From an uncultured Chthonomonadales bacterium (GTDB lineage Bacteria; Armatimonadota; Chthonomonadetes; Chthonomonadales; CAJBBX01): a DNA stretch of 64,000 nt. A program made the position numbers and the translations under genes. The notes under the pieces were generated by a model that did no database searches, was not told where the DNA came from, and saw nothing but the letters and a program-made list of their open reading frames with translations. This document shows, piece after piece, positions 25,118-34,430 of the stretch. The first letter of the stretch is position 1. Each line of letters opens with the position of its first letter. Where the stretch lies: the NCBI GenBank assembly GCA_938005745.1, contig CALLMM010000040.1:46827-110826 (forward strand), read 5' to 3'.

Positions 25118-25953
25118 TGTTCACGGATATTCTGGAGGGACTGCGGCTGAACTATCTCGGCGTCCTAGCCGGAGGACTGGTCGCTGCCGTCTGCGCCTAC
25201 ATCGGGGTCTATATCGTCCTCAAGCGCATCGTCTTTGTCGGGGCGTCGCTGGCGCAGATCTCTTCGGCGGGGATCGCGCTGGCGTTTCTGCTGGGGCAGA
25301 GCGTTCCCGGGATCGCCGGCTACCCGCTGGCGGTCTCTCTGGTCGTTACGCTGATCGGAGTGCTGATCTACTCGCAGCAGTCGCTCAGCCGCCGCATCCC
25401 GCAGGAGAGCATCATCGGCATCGGCTATGTGATCGCCTCGGCATTGACGCTTCTGCTGATCGTCCGCAGCCCCAAGGGCATGGACGAGGTCAAGGAGCTT
25501 CTGGACGGCAACATCATCACGGTTCAGCAGAGCGATCTGATGATTATGGTCAGCGTATTTGCCGTCGTCATGCTGCTGCATCTGCTCTGCTACAAACAGT
25601 TTCTCTTCGTCTCCTTCGACCCGGAGATGGCGGCGACGCAGGGATACCGCACGCGGGCATGGGAGCTGCTCTTCTACCTGGCACTGGGCATCACGATCGC
25701 GCTGGCGATACAGTACGCCGGTCTGCTGTCGGTCTTCGCCTACATGGTGATCCCCTCCGTCACCGGGCTGCTGCTGGCGCGCCGCATGCCGACGGCGTTT
25801 CTCATCGCGATCTTCAGCGCGGTCCTCTCAACCCTTCTCGGCTTCTGCTGGGCGCTCCACTCCGACCTGCCGACCAGTCCGCCCACCATCGCCATCGCCG
25901 GGTCTATCCTGGGTCTGGTATGGCTGTCGCGGCGTTTCGTCCGTGAACCCTGA
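25117..25953 (+). CDS. Metal ABC transporter permease (ZnuB-like)
   Basis: A 278-residue inner-membrane protein with about eight hydrophobic helices and the ABC-3 family pattern: 'GVYIVLKRIVFVGASLAQIS' near 33-52, 'SIIGIGYVIASALTLLLIV' near 105-125 and the coupling region 'PSVTGLLLARRMP' near 212. It forms the channel for the substrate delivered by the ZnuA-like protein. It is the last gene of the metal uptake operon; no hairpin terminator is evident after it. No Fur/Zur-type regulator gene lies nearby. Confidence 0.9.
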   Translation: MFTDILEGLRLNYLGVLAGGLVAAVCAYIGVYIVLKRIVFVGASLAQISSAGIALAFLLGQSVPGIAGYPLAVSLVVTLIGVLIYSQQSLSRRIPQESIIGIGYVIASALTLLLIVRSPKGMDEVKELLDGNIITVQQSDLMIMVSVFAVVMLLHLLCYKQFLFVSFDPEMAATQGYRTRAWELLFYLALGITIALAIQYAGLLSVFAYMVIPSVTGLLLARRMPTAFLIAIFSAVLSTLLGFCWALHSDLPTSPPTIAIAGSILGLVWLSRRFVREP

Positions 25954-26017
25954 CCTTTTTTCACCCGATCCTCATTTAGCCTGTGAAATTGCCTTGTAGC
26001 AAACCGCGCAACCGCGC

Positions 26018-26046
26018 TTGATTTTTTACGCCATCCATGCTATTAT
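26018..26046 (+). promoter_or_regulatory. Sigma70-type promoter of the TPR gene
   Basis: TTGATT (26018-26023), a 17-base spacer and TATTAT (26041-26046). The leader before ATG 26152 would be about 100 bases. Confidence 0.65.
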
Positions 26047-26151
26047 GTTGTCCGACCTCGAGGAATGAGGCTTTTTCTCTGGCGAAACATAGACGCAATT
26101 ATACTTTTTTACCATCCGTTCGTCTGTTACGAGAGCCAGGGAGCACTCTGT

Positions 26152-26505
26152 ATGGGAATCGTCGGGAACTTGCATCTAGAGCGCGGAATAGCCCACAAGA
26201 TTGAAGGTCAGTATGACGAGGCAATTCGGGAGCTGAAGACGGCGTTGGAAGAAGAGCCGGACAACGCCGAGGCTTATCATCAGCTCGGGCTTGTCTACGG
26301 CTTCATCGGAGAGTTCGACCTGTCTATGGTCTCCTTACAGAAGGCGGTCGAACTGAACGGGAGCAATCTTGTCGCGCGCAACGACCTTGCGCTGACCTAT
26401 TCCATGCTGGGCATGTACGACGAGGCGAAGGAAGGCTTCGAGGAGGTGCTGCGTATAGACCCCTCCAACGAGGTCGCCCGGAAGAATATCATCTTCTTTA
26501 GCTGA
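26152..26505 (+). CDS. Small TPR protein
   Basis: A 117-residue cytoplasmic protein from ATG 26152; an upstream in-frame ATG (26065) would add a hydrophobic stretch that does not fit a TPR protein, while AGGGAG supports the later start. It consists of three tetratricopeptide repeats ('IAHKIEGQYDEAIRELKTAL', 'YHQLGLVYGFIGEFDLSMVS', 'ARNDLALTYSMLGMYDEAKE') and little else. It is likely a protein-interaction module. The following YfhO-family gene starts 5 bases after its stop, so they are co-transcribed. Confidence 0.8.
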   Translation: MGIVGNLHLERGIAHKIEGQYDEAIRELKTALEEEPDNAEAYHQLGLVYGFIGEFDLSMVSLQKAVELNGSNLVARNDLALTYSMLGMYDEAKEGFEEVLRIDPSNEVARKNIIFFS

Positions 26506-26510
26506 GGCGT

Positions 26511-28841
26511 ATGCCAGACCGGTTGTCTTCCTTCTGGCGGCTGGGAATGCCGCTTCCTTTTTTTCTACTCGCCTGTCTGCTTCTGTGGCGCGTTGTCTTC
26601 GCCGGACAGGTCTTCATTCCCGCACACTTTCTCTACCACCTCGCTCCCTGGTCGCAGAGCCGCCTCCCGGAAGATCGCCCGACCTGGAACCCGCTGATGT
26701 ACGATTCGGTGGGTCAGTTCTACCCCTGGCGAAAATTCGCCGCCGAGACCCTCCGCTCCGGCTCCCTTCCGCTCTGGAACCCCTTCCAGTTCAGCGGAAC
26801 GCCCTTTGTCGCCAACAGCCAGTCCGCCGTACTCTATCCCGGAAACCTGCTCTACTATCTGATGGATCCCGCCCGCGCCGCCGGATGGAGCGTGATCCTC
26901 CATCTGACGCTCGCCGCCTCCTTCATGTACCTCTTCCTTCTGGCGCTGGGCGTCTCTCGTATGGCGGGCGTCTTCGGGGGGATCGCCTACGCCTTCTCCA
27001 CCTGGCAGATTAGCTGGCTGCACCTGCCGACCTTTCTCGCAACCTCCTGCTGGCTGCCGCTGGCTCTCTACGGAACCCTGCGTCTGTTTGCGCCGGATTC
27101 CGATCCGGCTAACCGCCGGTGGCTAACCGCCGTCGGACTGGGGTTCACGCTCGGAATGGCGATGCTGGCGGGACATCTTCAGATCGCCTTCTATGTCCTG
27201 CTGGCGACCGGGCTGCTGGCTCTCTATCTGACGGCGGCGCGTCTGCGAGAGAGGAGCGGCAGAACGGCGGTCTGCGCCTGGATCGGACTGCTCGGCGCGC
27301 TGGCTCTCACCGGGATGATCGCCGCGCCGCAGGTTCTGCCCTCGCTGGAACTCTCCCGGCAGTCGCATCGCGCCGCGCCGGTCAGCGTGCAGGGCTACGC
27401 CGCCTACACCGCCTATGCGGTCAGCCTTCCCTCGCTGGTAACGCTCTTTTTGCCGGACTTTTACGGCAATCCCTCGCTGGCAGGCGCAACCTACTTCGGG
27501 ACCAGCCGGGGGAATATGTACTTCAACTACGCCGAGAACGCGCTCTATCTCGGTCTGCCGACCCTTCTGTTCGCCGTCTTCGCCCTGCTTCGGCGGCGGC
27601 AGCCGGGACGCATGATCCCCTTTCTGGGAGGTCTTGCGCTCCTGTCGCTGCTGCTTGCGCTCGGAACGGCGGTCTGCGCCCTGCTCTATTTCTATGTTCC
27701 CGGCTTCGGTCAGTCCGGCTCACCGGGACGCGCGCTGGTTCTCTGGGCGTTTGCCATGTCGGCGCTGGGGGCGCTGGGCTATGAGAAGCTGGCGCAGGAC
27801 GCGGCGGCTCCGGCGCGAACGGCGCTGGTCGCCGTCACGCTGCCGGTCATCGCCTGCGTCTTTCTGGCGATGCTCGGGCAGGCGGATGTGCAGCACGCCG
27901 AACGCACGATGACCGGCTTCTCCTGGCGTCCGCAGATCCCGCGGCAGGCGGGTCTGTTTGCGCTCTCCGGGCTGATGCTGATGGCGCTGGCTTCGGGCAG
28001 GATGCGCACCGGCTGGATGACGGCGCTGCCGATCGGTCTGCTGGCTCTCGATCTCTTCGCCAACGGCGTCAACTTCAATCCGACCGCTGCGCGCGCAGAG
28101 GTCTATCCCTCCACCGCCTCCATCGCTTTCCTGCAGGAACGCGCGGGACACGACCGGATCATGCCGGTGCATACCCGCAACTGGAGCTTCTTCGGTCCGG
28201 ACGCCGCGCTGCCGCCCAACAGCGCGCTGGCGCTGGGACTGCGCGATGTGCAGGGGTACGATTCGCTCTTTCCGGGGCAGTACAAGGCGTTTATGAACCG
28301 GATCGCCGGAGAGGGCAGGGACGCCAGTCCGCCGGAAGTCGGCAACATGGTCTTTGCGCGCGACCCTTCCAGTCCGCTGGTGCGTCTGGCGGGTGTTCGC
28401 TATCTGATCAGTCCGTCCCCTCTCTCTCTGCCCGATACCCGCGAAACCGTCCTGGACAACCTCTACCTGTATGAGTTGATCGGCGCGCCGGGCAGGGCGC
28501 AGGTGATGGGCGGGGCGGAGGGATCGGCTGCGTGGCGGGAGGACTCCCCCACGCGGGTTACGCTGACCGTGACGGCGGATGCGCCCGGCGCGTTGACTCT
28601 GGCGGATCAGTTCTATCCGGGCTGGCGCGCCGCCGTGAACGGACGTGACGCGCCGATAGAGCGCGTCAACGGCATTTTCCGGCAGGTCCCGATTCCGGCG
28701 GGAGAGAGCGTGGTCGCCTTCGTCTATCGTCCCGCCTCCTTTCAGGTCGGTCTCTACCTGATGCTGACTGCGCTGTCGGTCGGGGCGTTCTGCATGACCC
28801 TGCGGCTGGCGTTCTGGAGAGACGCCTCCCGTTCCTCATAA
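26511..28841 (+). CDS. YfhO-family polytopic membrane protein
   Basis: A 776-residue protein with about twelve membrane helices and large outside loops. Family marks include 'HFLYHLAPWSQSRLPEDRPT' early on, 'VGQFYPWRKFAAETLRSGSL' with 'PLWNPFQFSGTPFVANSQSA', and a C-terminal beta region ('ALTLADQFYPGWRAAVNG'). YfhO proteins belong to the GT-C-like superfamily and are linked to glycosylation of cell-envelope polymers such as lipoteichoic acid in Firmicutes. The exact acceptor in a diderm is unknown. The C-terminal half after about residue 500 is soluble and probably lies outside the membrane. Confidence 0.85.
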   Translation: MPDRLSSFWRLGMPLPFFLLACLLLWRVVFAGQVFIPAHFLYHLAPWSQSRLPEDRPTWNPLMYDSVGQFYPWRKFAAETLRSGSLPLWNPFQFSGTPFVANSQSAVLYPGNLLYYLMDPARAAGWSVILHLTLAASFMYLFLLALGVSRMAGVFGGIAYAFSTWQISWLHLPTFLATSCWLPLALYGTLRLFAPDSDPANRRWLTAVGLGFTLGMAMLAGHLQIAFYVLLATGLLALYLTAARLRERSGRTAVCAWIGLLGALALTGMIAAPQVLPSLELSRQSHRAAPVSVQGYAAYTAYAVSLPSLVTLFLPDFYGNPSLAGATYFGTSRGNMYFNYAENALYLGLPTLLFAVFALLRRRQPGRMIPFLGGLALLSLLLALGTAVCALLYFYVPGFGQSGSPGRALVLWAFAMSALGALGYEKLAQDAAAPARTALVAVTLPVIACVFLAMLGQADVQHAERTMTGFSWRPQIPRQAGLFALSGLMLMALASGRMRTGWMTALPIGLLALDLFANGVNFNPTAARAEVYPSTASIAFLQERAGHDRIMPVHTRNWSFFGPDAALPPNSALALGLRDVQGYDSLFPGQYKAFMNRIAGEGRDASPPEVGNMVFARDPSSPLVRLAGVRYLISPSPLSLPDTRETVLDNLYLYELIGAPGRAQVMGGAEGSAAWREDSPTRVTLTVTADAPGALTLADQFYPGWRAAVNGRDAPIERVNGIFRQVPIPAGESVVAFVYRPASFQVGLYLMLTALSVGAFCMTLRLAFWRDASRSS

Positions 28842-28893
28842 GGAAGAGCCGGGTCCGGCGCAGTCCGTCTCTTCCACCGTCAAGGAGAATACG

Positions 28894-29850
28894 ATGCCTT
28901 TTCCCATGTTTGACCGCTCCCGGCTGCAGATCGAGCCGCTCTCCGCCCGACAGCACGACCTGAGCCTGTCGGATATCCTGCCGCTGGAGGCGGATATTCC
29001 CGCGATGGAGGAGCCGAAGCTCGCCGAGATCGCACAGCGGATCCGGCAGGCGCGCGCGCGGGGAGCCGCCGTCATGCTCATCATGGGCGCACACCTCCTG
29101 CGGCGCGGCAACTCCCGCTACATCATTGACCTGATGGAGCGCGGCATCCTCACGCACATCGCCATGAACGGCGCGGGACCCATCCACGACTTCGAGTTTG
29201 CCCTGATCGGGGCGACCACCGAGAGCGTGGCGCGCTACATTCGCACCGGGCAGTTCGGCATGTGGCGGGAGACGGGACACCTCAACGAGATCGCGCGGCA
29301 GGCGGTCTCCGACGGGATCGGGCTGGGAGAGGCGATCGGGCTTGCCATTGAGGAGGGCGGCTTCCCTTATCGCGACATCAGCATCCTGGCGGCGGGCTAT
29401 CGTCTTCAGGTTCCGGTAACCGTGCATGTCGGGATCGGGCAGGATATTATCCATCAGCACCCCAACTGCGACGGCGCGGCGCTGGGCGAGACCTCCTATC
29501 GCGACTTTCTCATCTTCGCGCAGAGCGTTACGAATCTCGAAGGGGGCGTGCTGCTCAACTTCGGAAGCGCGGTGATGGGACCGGAGGTCTACCTGAAGGC
29601 GCTCTCCATGGCGCGCAACGTCGCCCGGCAGGAGGGTAAACAGATCGCCCACTTCACCACCGCCGTCTTCGACCTGCCCGATCTCGGCGACGACTTTGAG
29701 GCGGAGCCGCCGAAGACCGACCCGCGCTACTACTACCGCCCCTGGAAGACGATCCTCGTGCGAACGGTCGCCGATGGGGGCGAAAGTTTCTATGTTCAGG
29801 GCGACCATCGTCAGACTTTCCCCAATCTATGGAAGTATCTGCGCGACTAG
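28894..29850 (+). CDS. Deoxyhypusine-synthase-like conserved protein
   Basis: A 318-residue cytoplasmic protein with AAGGAG seven bases before ATG. Segments such as 'GAAVMLIMGAHLLRRGNSRY', 'HIAMNGAGPIHDFEFALIGA' and 'VPVTVHVGIGQDIIHQHPNC' suggest a Rossmann-type NAD-binding fold like that of deoxyhypusine synthase, where a similar 'TTAGG..ED' loop occurs. Bacteria with this fold can make homospermidine or have unknown functions. The active-site lysine region of true deoxyhypusine synthase is not obvious to me. I place it in that superfamily only tentatively. Confidence 0.5.
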   Translation: MPFPMFDRSRLQIEPLSARQHDLSLSDILPLEADIPAMEEPKLAEIAQRIRQARARGAAVMLIMGAHLLRRGNSRYIIDLMERGILTHIAMNGAGPIHDFEFALIGATTESVARYIRTGQFGMWRETGHLNEIARQAVSDGIGLGEAIGLAIEEGGFPYRDISILAAGYRLQVPVTVHVGIGQDIIHQHPNCDGAALGETSYRDFLIFAQSVTNLEGGVLLNFGSAVMGPEVYLKALSMARNVARQEGKQIAHFTTAVFDLPDLGDDFEAEPPKTDPRYYYRPWKTILVRTVADGGESFYVQGDHRQTFPNLWKYLRD

Positions 29851-29955
29851 TCTGTCATATTCGCCCGACATCCTCGTATACAAAGCATGGAGATAGGCGG
29901 CACGCATGGAGAAAACGCCCGCCGCCTCTTCAAACTCTTCTTCAGGAGCGCCGAG

Positions 29956-31665
29956 ATGAACAGGTCTCATCTTTTCGAAGCGGCGACGGTTCGCAGCGCG
30001 GCAACGGTCGTATGGCTGCTGGCGGTTCTCCTCCTGCCTCTCTCCCCCGCGACGGGGCAGGGCAGACCCTCCTACATCCCCGATGAACTGCTGGTCGTCT
30101 ACCGATCGGGCATTCCGATCGCTCAGGCGCACCGCGCGGCGGCAAACCTGCGCGCGCAGGTGATGGAGACGTACCCGCAGCTCAGGCTGCAGCATCTGCG
30201 CCTTCCGCAGGGGGTCGGGGTCGAGCGGGCGATTCAGGCGCTGCGCGCCGACCCCTCCGTCGCCTATGCCGAACCCAACTACATCGTCTCCCGACAGGCG
30301 GACCCCAACGACCCCGGCTATCCCCGACAGTGGGGACTGCACAACACCGGACAGACCGGAGGCACGGCAGACGCTGACGTGGACGCGCCGCAGGCATGGA
30401 ACCTCTCCGTCGGCTCCGACAACGCCGTGATCGCGGTGATTGATACGGGGGTGGACTACACGCACCCCGACCTGCGCGCCAATATGTGGGTCAACCCCGG
30501 CGAAACCGGGCTGGACAGTCAGGGACGCAGCCGGATGACCAACGGGGTGGACGACGACGGCAACGGCTATATTGACGACGTGCACGGCATCAACGCCATC
30601 ACCCGCACCGGCAACCCGATGGACGACAACCGTCACGGCACGCATGTCGCCGGGATCATCGGCGCGTCTAGCAACAATCAGGTCGGCGTCGCCGGCGTCA
30701 ACTGGCGCGTGAAGATCATCGGCGCAAAGTTCATGAACGCCTCGGGGAACGGATCGGTGGCGGACGCTATCCGCGCTCTGGACTACTGCACCAGCCTGAA
30801 ACGGCTCTTTCTCGACAGCGGCGGCAGGCGCGGGGCGAACATACTGGCGACCAACAACAGCTGGGGAGGCAATAACTTCAGTCAGGCGCTCTTCGACGCC
30901 ATCAAGCGCAGCAGCGACGCGGGGATCCTCTTTATTGCGGCGGCGGGCAACAGCGCGACCAACAACGACACAACCCCCTTCTATCCCGCCGGCTACAACC
31001 TGCCGAATATCATCGCGGTGGCGGCGACCGACGCCCGCGACCGCCGGGCGATCTTCAGCAACTACGGGGCGAACAGCGTGGAGATGGGCGCACCCGGCGC
31101 CGATATTCTCAGCACCATCCCGGGCAGTCGCTACGCCTCCTACAACGGAACCTCGATGGCGGCTCCCTTCGTGAGCGGCGCGGTCGCCCTGCTCTGGTCG
31201 TATGACCGCAGTCTCTCCGCCTCACAGATCCGCCTGCGCCTGATGAATACCGGCGATCCGGTGGCGGCGCTGGAGGGGAGAACGATCACGGGGCGGCGTC
31301 TGAACCTGCTCAACGCCCTGCGAAACTACAGCCCGCCGAAGTCGTCCCCTCCCCCGCCGACCACGCCCGCCCTGAGCGTGCGCGTCACGACCGACCGCGC
31401 CGCCTACGCCTTCTATCAGTACGGAACGATCACGGTAACGGTCACGGACGGGACGAACCCGGTCAACGGCGCGACGGTGGAGATCACCATGCGGACGCCG
31501 ACCGGAAAGACCTACAACGCCTCGAAAAGCACCTCCGACGGGCGGGCGGTCTTCTACTTCTACGCCGGGTACGACGACGGCGTTGGAACCTATACCCTCA
31601 CCGCGCGCGCCGCCAGAAGCGGCTACATTAGCGGACAGGGAACCGCCTCCTTCACCGTGCGGTAA
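29956..31665 (+). CDS. Secreted subtilisin-like serine protease (S8)
   Basis: With ATG 29956 (AGGAG 7 bases upstream) the protein has 569 residues: signal peptide (about 1-35), an inhibitor-like propeptide ('IPDELLVVYRSGIPIAQAHR' to 'VAYAEPNYIVSRQADPND', about 38-115), then the subtilase domain. The triad is Asp163 ('AVIDTGVDYTHPDL'), His227 ('HGTHVAGIIG') and Ser400 ('NGTSMAAPFVSGA'), with the oxyanion Asn in 'AATNNSWGG'-type context near 297. The C-terminal 100 residues after a Pro-rich hinge form an Ig-like domain ('LSVRVTTDRAAYAFYQYGTI'). The fervidolysin-type propeptide implies self-activation after export. Confidence 0.92.
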   Translation: MNRSHLFEAATVRSAATVVWLLAVLLLPLSPATGQGRPSYIPDELLVVYRSGIPIAQAHRAAANLRAQVMETYPQLRLQHLRLPQGVGVERAIQALRADPSVAYAEPNYIVSRQADPNDPGYPRQWGLHNTGQTGGTADADVDAPQAWNLSVGSDNAVIAVIDTGVDYTHPDLRANMWVNPGETGLDSQGRSRMTNGVDDDGNGYIDDVHGINAITRTGNPMDDNRHGTHVAGIIGASSNNQVGVAGVNWRVKIIGAKFMNASGNGSVADAIRALDYCTSLKRLFLDSGGRRGANILATNNSWGGNNFSQALFDAIKRSSDAGILFIAAAGNSATNNDTTPFYPAGYNLPNIIAVAATDARDRRAIFSNYGANSVEMGAPGADILSTIPGSRYASYNGTSMAAPFVSGAVALLWSYDRSLSASQIRLRLMNTGDPVAALEGRTITGRRLNLLNALRNYSPPKSSPPPPTTPALSVRVTTDRAAYAFYQYGTITVTVTDGTNPVNGATVEITMRTPTGKTYNASKSTSDGRAVFYFYAGYDDGVGTYTLTARAARSGYISGQGTASFTVR

Positions 31666-31671
31666 GAGCGC

Positions 31672-31705
31672 GCCGCCTCTCCTCCGGAACAGCAGGAGAG
31701 GCGGC
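31672..31705. terminator. 12-bp GC stem-loop between convergent protease and Hsp70-like genes
   Basis: GCCGCCTCTCCT (31672-31683) pairs with AGGAGAGGCGGC (31694-31705), starting 6 bases after the protease stop. No T-run follows; it may serve either strand. Confidence 0.6.
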
Positions 31706-31715
31706 AGAGGGATGA

Positions 31716-31769
31716 GATCAGCGCAGGCGGTGGATGCTTGCCGTCCTGATCAGCGCAGGCGGTGGATGC
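31716..31769. repeat. Duplicated 22-bp segment at the 3' end of the Hsp70-like gene
   Basis: GATCAGCGCAGGCGGTGGAT plus GC occurs at 31716-31737 and again at 31748-31769, a period of 32 bases. The second copy contains the stop and last codons of the Hsp70-like gene; the first lies just past the stop. Confidence 0.85.
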
Positions 31770-33405
31770 GCGCCATCGTGACGATGTCGCGGTCTCGCAG
31801 CAGGTCGTGGATGGTGGCGCAGAGGAAACGCTCGGAGTCGATGGCGAAGTCCACCCGCAGACGCGCTCGCGAATCCTGACCGGGAGGCGTCAGACGCAGT
31901 TGATCCCCCTCGTTCAGCACCACCACGCATTCGCTCTCTTCGGTGGTGTTGGGATCGGGAGTCCAGTAGTCGTTGCCGTTGCCGCGCCGCTTCCAGGGGA
32001 TTGCGTGCCTTCCCGCAAACCCCACCTCGCAGACCGGCAGGCTGAAGAGCTGCTGGCGGGGCGCGACGGCATAGTAGCGGGTCTGAAACGCCTCCGGCGT
32101 GGGATAGGGGGTTCCGCGCTTGATCAGCAGTTCGTATTCGGTGCACTGCGCGCTGTCGGAGTAGACGCGGATCGCGTAGTCGTGGTGGATGATCTGGTCT
32201 ACGTAGTAGCCCGCGCCGAAGATCGCCGCCCCCTTCACCACCGCCTCAAACGGCTCCCAGTAGTGGACGCGCGACGCGCCGAACCGCTTCTCGAACAGAT
32301 CGCGCACGCCGGGCAGCAGGGTCGAGCCGCCGGTCAGCAGCACAGCGTCCAGATCGGCGATGGAGAAGCGGTGCGCCGAGTCCTCCAGCACCGCCTCTGT
32401 CAGGCGGTCTATCATCTTATAGAGACCCCGATTCTCCAGCGTCTCTAGAAACTCTTTGCGGGTTACGCGGATCGGCTCCATGCCGGGAAGCTGAAAGAAG
32501 GAGTCGTCGGTAGTGAGCAGCTTGCCGGAAAGCTCCTTCTTGATCGCCTCCGCCTGTATCCGCAGGTAGGGGCGGAAGCGTTCCGCATGCGCGCTCAGTC
32601 GGGAGCACGCCATCTCGGTAACCCACTCGTCCACCACCTCCCCGCCCAGGCTCAGACCGCGCGCGCTGATCAGCTCCGCCCGCCGGTGTCCCGGTCCGCG
32701 CCGGATATCTCCGCCTCCCGCCGTCTGCGACAGATTGGTGCGCACGATCGCCAGGTCGAGCGTCCCGCCGCCGAAGTCCACCACCAGCAGGTTGCGGTCA
32801 TCGGAGAGATCTATGCCGTAGCCGAGCGCGGCGGCGACCGGCTCATCTATGATCCGAAAACGCTGCACCCCCAGCTTGCGGGAGATGTTGTGAAGCTCCA
32901 TGCGGTACGGCTCGAAGCTGTCCACGGGGACGGTCATCGTCAGGTCGTTGACCAGCCCTTCGCGCCGCGCCCAGGCGACGAAGCGGCGCACCAGGTTCCA
33001 GCGGGGAATGGTGTCGGAGGTCAGGTCCCGCTCGCGCTGCCCGATGATCTCGATCAGTTCGCGCAGGAAGACCGTCGCGCACTGGCGGGCGGTCACGGGG
33101 GAGTTTCCGACCTCCGCCACGTGCTGCTGGCTGCTGCGGGAGAGGATTCGCTTGAAGGCGCGCGCCACCGGCGTCAGCCTTCCCGCAAAGGTGGCGCGCA
33201 TCAACTCGTCGGCGGCGAGTGCCTGCTTGCCGATATAGCCCCGGTTCACATCCTCAAAAAAAACGACGCTGGGAACAAGCGGGGTCTGCCAGGTCGGCTC
33301 CAGTTCGCCCACATTTTCCAGGTGAATGGTCTCAGCGTGCGTGCCCTGCCAGCGCGCCACCACCGTATTCGTCGTTCCTAAATCAATCGCCCAGTGTGTC
33401 TGCAT
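31750..33405 (-). CDS. Hsp70-like protein (DnaK-type ATPase domain, short C-terminus)
   Basis: A 551-residue protein with the actin/Hsp70 ATPase motifs: phosphate-1 'AIDLGTTNTVVA', connect-1 near 'FRIIDEPVAAALGYGI', phosphate-2 'LLVVDFGGGTLDLAIV', and adenosine 'AVLLTGGSTLLPGVRDLF'. It is shorter than DnaK (about 640) and the region after about residue 400 does not look like a normal substrate-binding domain; it ends in a compact beta-rich part. It is therefore a divergent Hsp70-superfamily member rather than the housekeeping dnaK. No grpE or dnaJ is adjacent. The stop codon sits inside a duplicated 22-bp segment. Confidence 0.82.
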   Translation of the reverse strand: MQTHWAIDLGTTNTVVARWQGTHAETIHLENVGELEPTWQTPLVPSVVFFEDVNRGYIGKQALAADELMRATFAGRLTPVARAFKRILSRSSQQHVAEVGNSPVTARQCATVFLRELIEIIGQRERDLTSDTIPRWNLVRRFVAWARREGLVNDLTMTVPVDSFEPYRMELHNISRKLGVQRFRIIDEPVAAALGYGIDLSDDRNLLVVDFGGGTLDLAIVRTNLSQTAGGGDIRRGPGHRRAELISARGLSLGGEVVDEWVTEMACSRLSAHAERFRPYLRIQAEAIKKELSGKLLTTDDSFFQLPGMEPIRVTRKEFLETLENRGLYKMIDRLTEAVLEDSAHRFSIADLDAVLLTGGSTLLPGVRDLFEKRFGASRVHYWEPFEAVVKGAAIFGAGYYVDQIIHHDYAIRVYSDSAQCTEYELLIKRGTPYPTPEAFQTRYYAVAPRQQLFSLPVCEVGFAGRHAIPWKRRGNGNDYWTPDPNTTEESECVVVLNEGDQLRLTPPGQDSRARLRVDFAIDSERFLCATIHDLLRDRDIVTMARIHRLR

Positions 33406-33629
33406 AGCGGGGAAGAGCGTCCTTTACCGTGAATTACGCAACGGCGATACCATTATTAGACGCCCTCCCCCGCCTTTCCTGTCCACCCTCTCCTCGCGGG
33501 AATAAACGCTTATCAGACAACCTATCGCAGACACCAGGATACCTGGCTTCCCCCGGCATCCGACACAGGGGCTCGGAGGTCTTCGCGTGTGCGCCGGCAA
33601 CAGAAAGAAGAAAACGTTCCTCTGGAGAA

Positions 33630-34430
33630 TCAGTCCCTCTGGAGAGTGACGTAGGCGCCGGGGGTCAGTCCTGTATGCCGGGCGCCGCTGGCGTTGCGCG
33701 CTGCGATCTCCAGCCGTCCCGCACTGCCGAAACAGGCAAAAAGCTCCCCCGGCTGCGCCTCCGCATAGGTGCGGAGCAGCCGGACGCCCTCCGCCCCGCC
33801 GACCGACAGGCAAACGCCCTCCTCCGCGCCAGCTCCCAGCCACGCAAGATAGGCGTCGCGGGTCAGATCGGTGATCAGGTTGCCGAAGTGGTCGGCGTGC
33901 AGGATATGCAGCTGCAGAGAGGAGCCGACCGGGATCGGCTGCGGCATGGAGAGGCGCACGAGGTTCGGATGCGGCTCGCCGAACGCCTCCAGCGCAACGC
34001 CGCGCGCCAGATGTGCGGCGACCGGCGCAAACAGGTCGCGTCCGTGAAACGTCGCGCTCACCGGGTGCAGGTGATAGTCGGGGTTGGTCAGCCGCACCGC
34101 GCGATACGCCGAATCGGGCGGCAGCACGAGGGTGAACAGCCCATTATCGGGTCCGACGAAATACGCCCGCTCCGTTTGGATGGCGACGGGGGCGCGGTCG
34201 CTGCCGACCCCGGGATCCACCACCGCCAGATGGATCGTTCCCGGCGGAAAGTAGCGGCAGGCGGCTTCCAGCGCCAGCGCACCCGCCAGAATGTTCTGGG
34301 GCGGAATCTCGTGAGTCAGGTCCACGATCCTCACATCGGGCGCAATCCCCAGGATCACCCCCTTCATCACCCCCGCAAACGGATCGGACAGCCCGAAATC
34401 GGTCGTCAGGGTGAGAACGCCTCCCGCCAT
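33630..34430 (-). CDS. SAM hydroxide adenosyltransferase (DUF62/SAM_adeno_trans)
   Basis: A 266-residue protein beginning 'LTLTTDFGLSDPFAGVMKGV', the SAM-binding N-terminus of this family, then 'PDVRIVDLTHEIPPQNI', 'VDPGVGSDRAP', 'FVGPDNGLFT' and 'FHGRDLFAPVAAHLA'. The second domain has 'ILHADHFGNLITDL'. Members hydrolyse S-adenosylmethionine to adenosine and methionine; fluorinase and chlorinase are specialised relatives, but the Asp/Arg/His set here fits the common hydrolase type. GGAGG lies upstream of ATG 34430. Ten-base repeats (CCTCTGGAGA at 33619 and 33636) flank its stop codon. Confidence 0.88.
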   Translation of the reverse strand: MAGGVLTLTTDFGLSDPFAGVMKGVILGIAPDVRIVDLTHEIPPQNILAGALALEAACRYFPPGTIHLAVVDPGVGSDRAPVAIQTERAYFVGPDNGLFTLVLPPDSAYRAVRLTNPDYHLHPVSATFHGRDLFAPVAAHLARGVALEAFGEPHPNLVRLSMPQPIPVGSSLQLHILHADHFGNLITDLTRDAYLAWLGAGAEEGVCLSVGGAEGVRLLRTYAEAQPGELFACFGSAGRLEIAARNASGARHTGLTPGAYVTLQRD

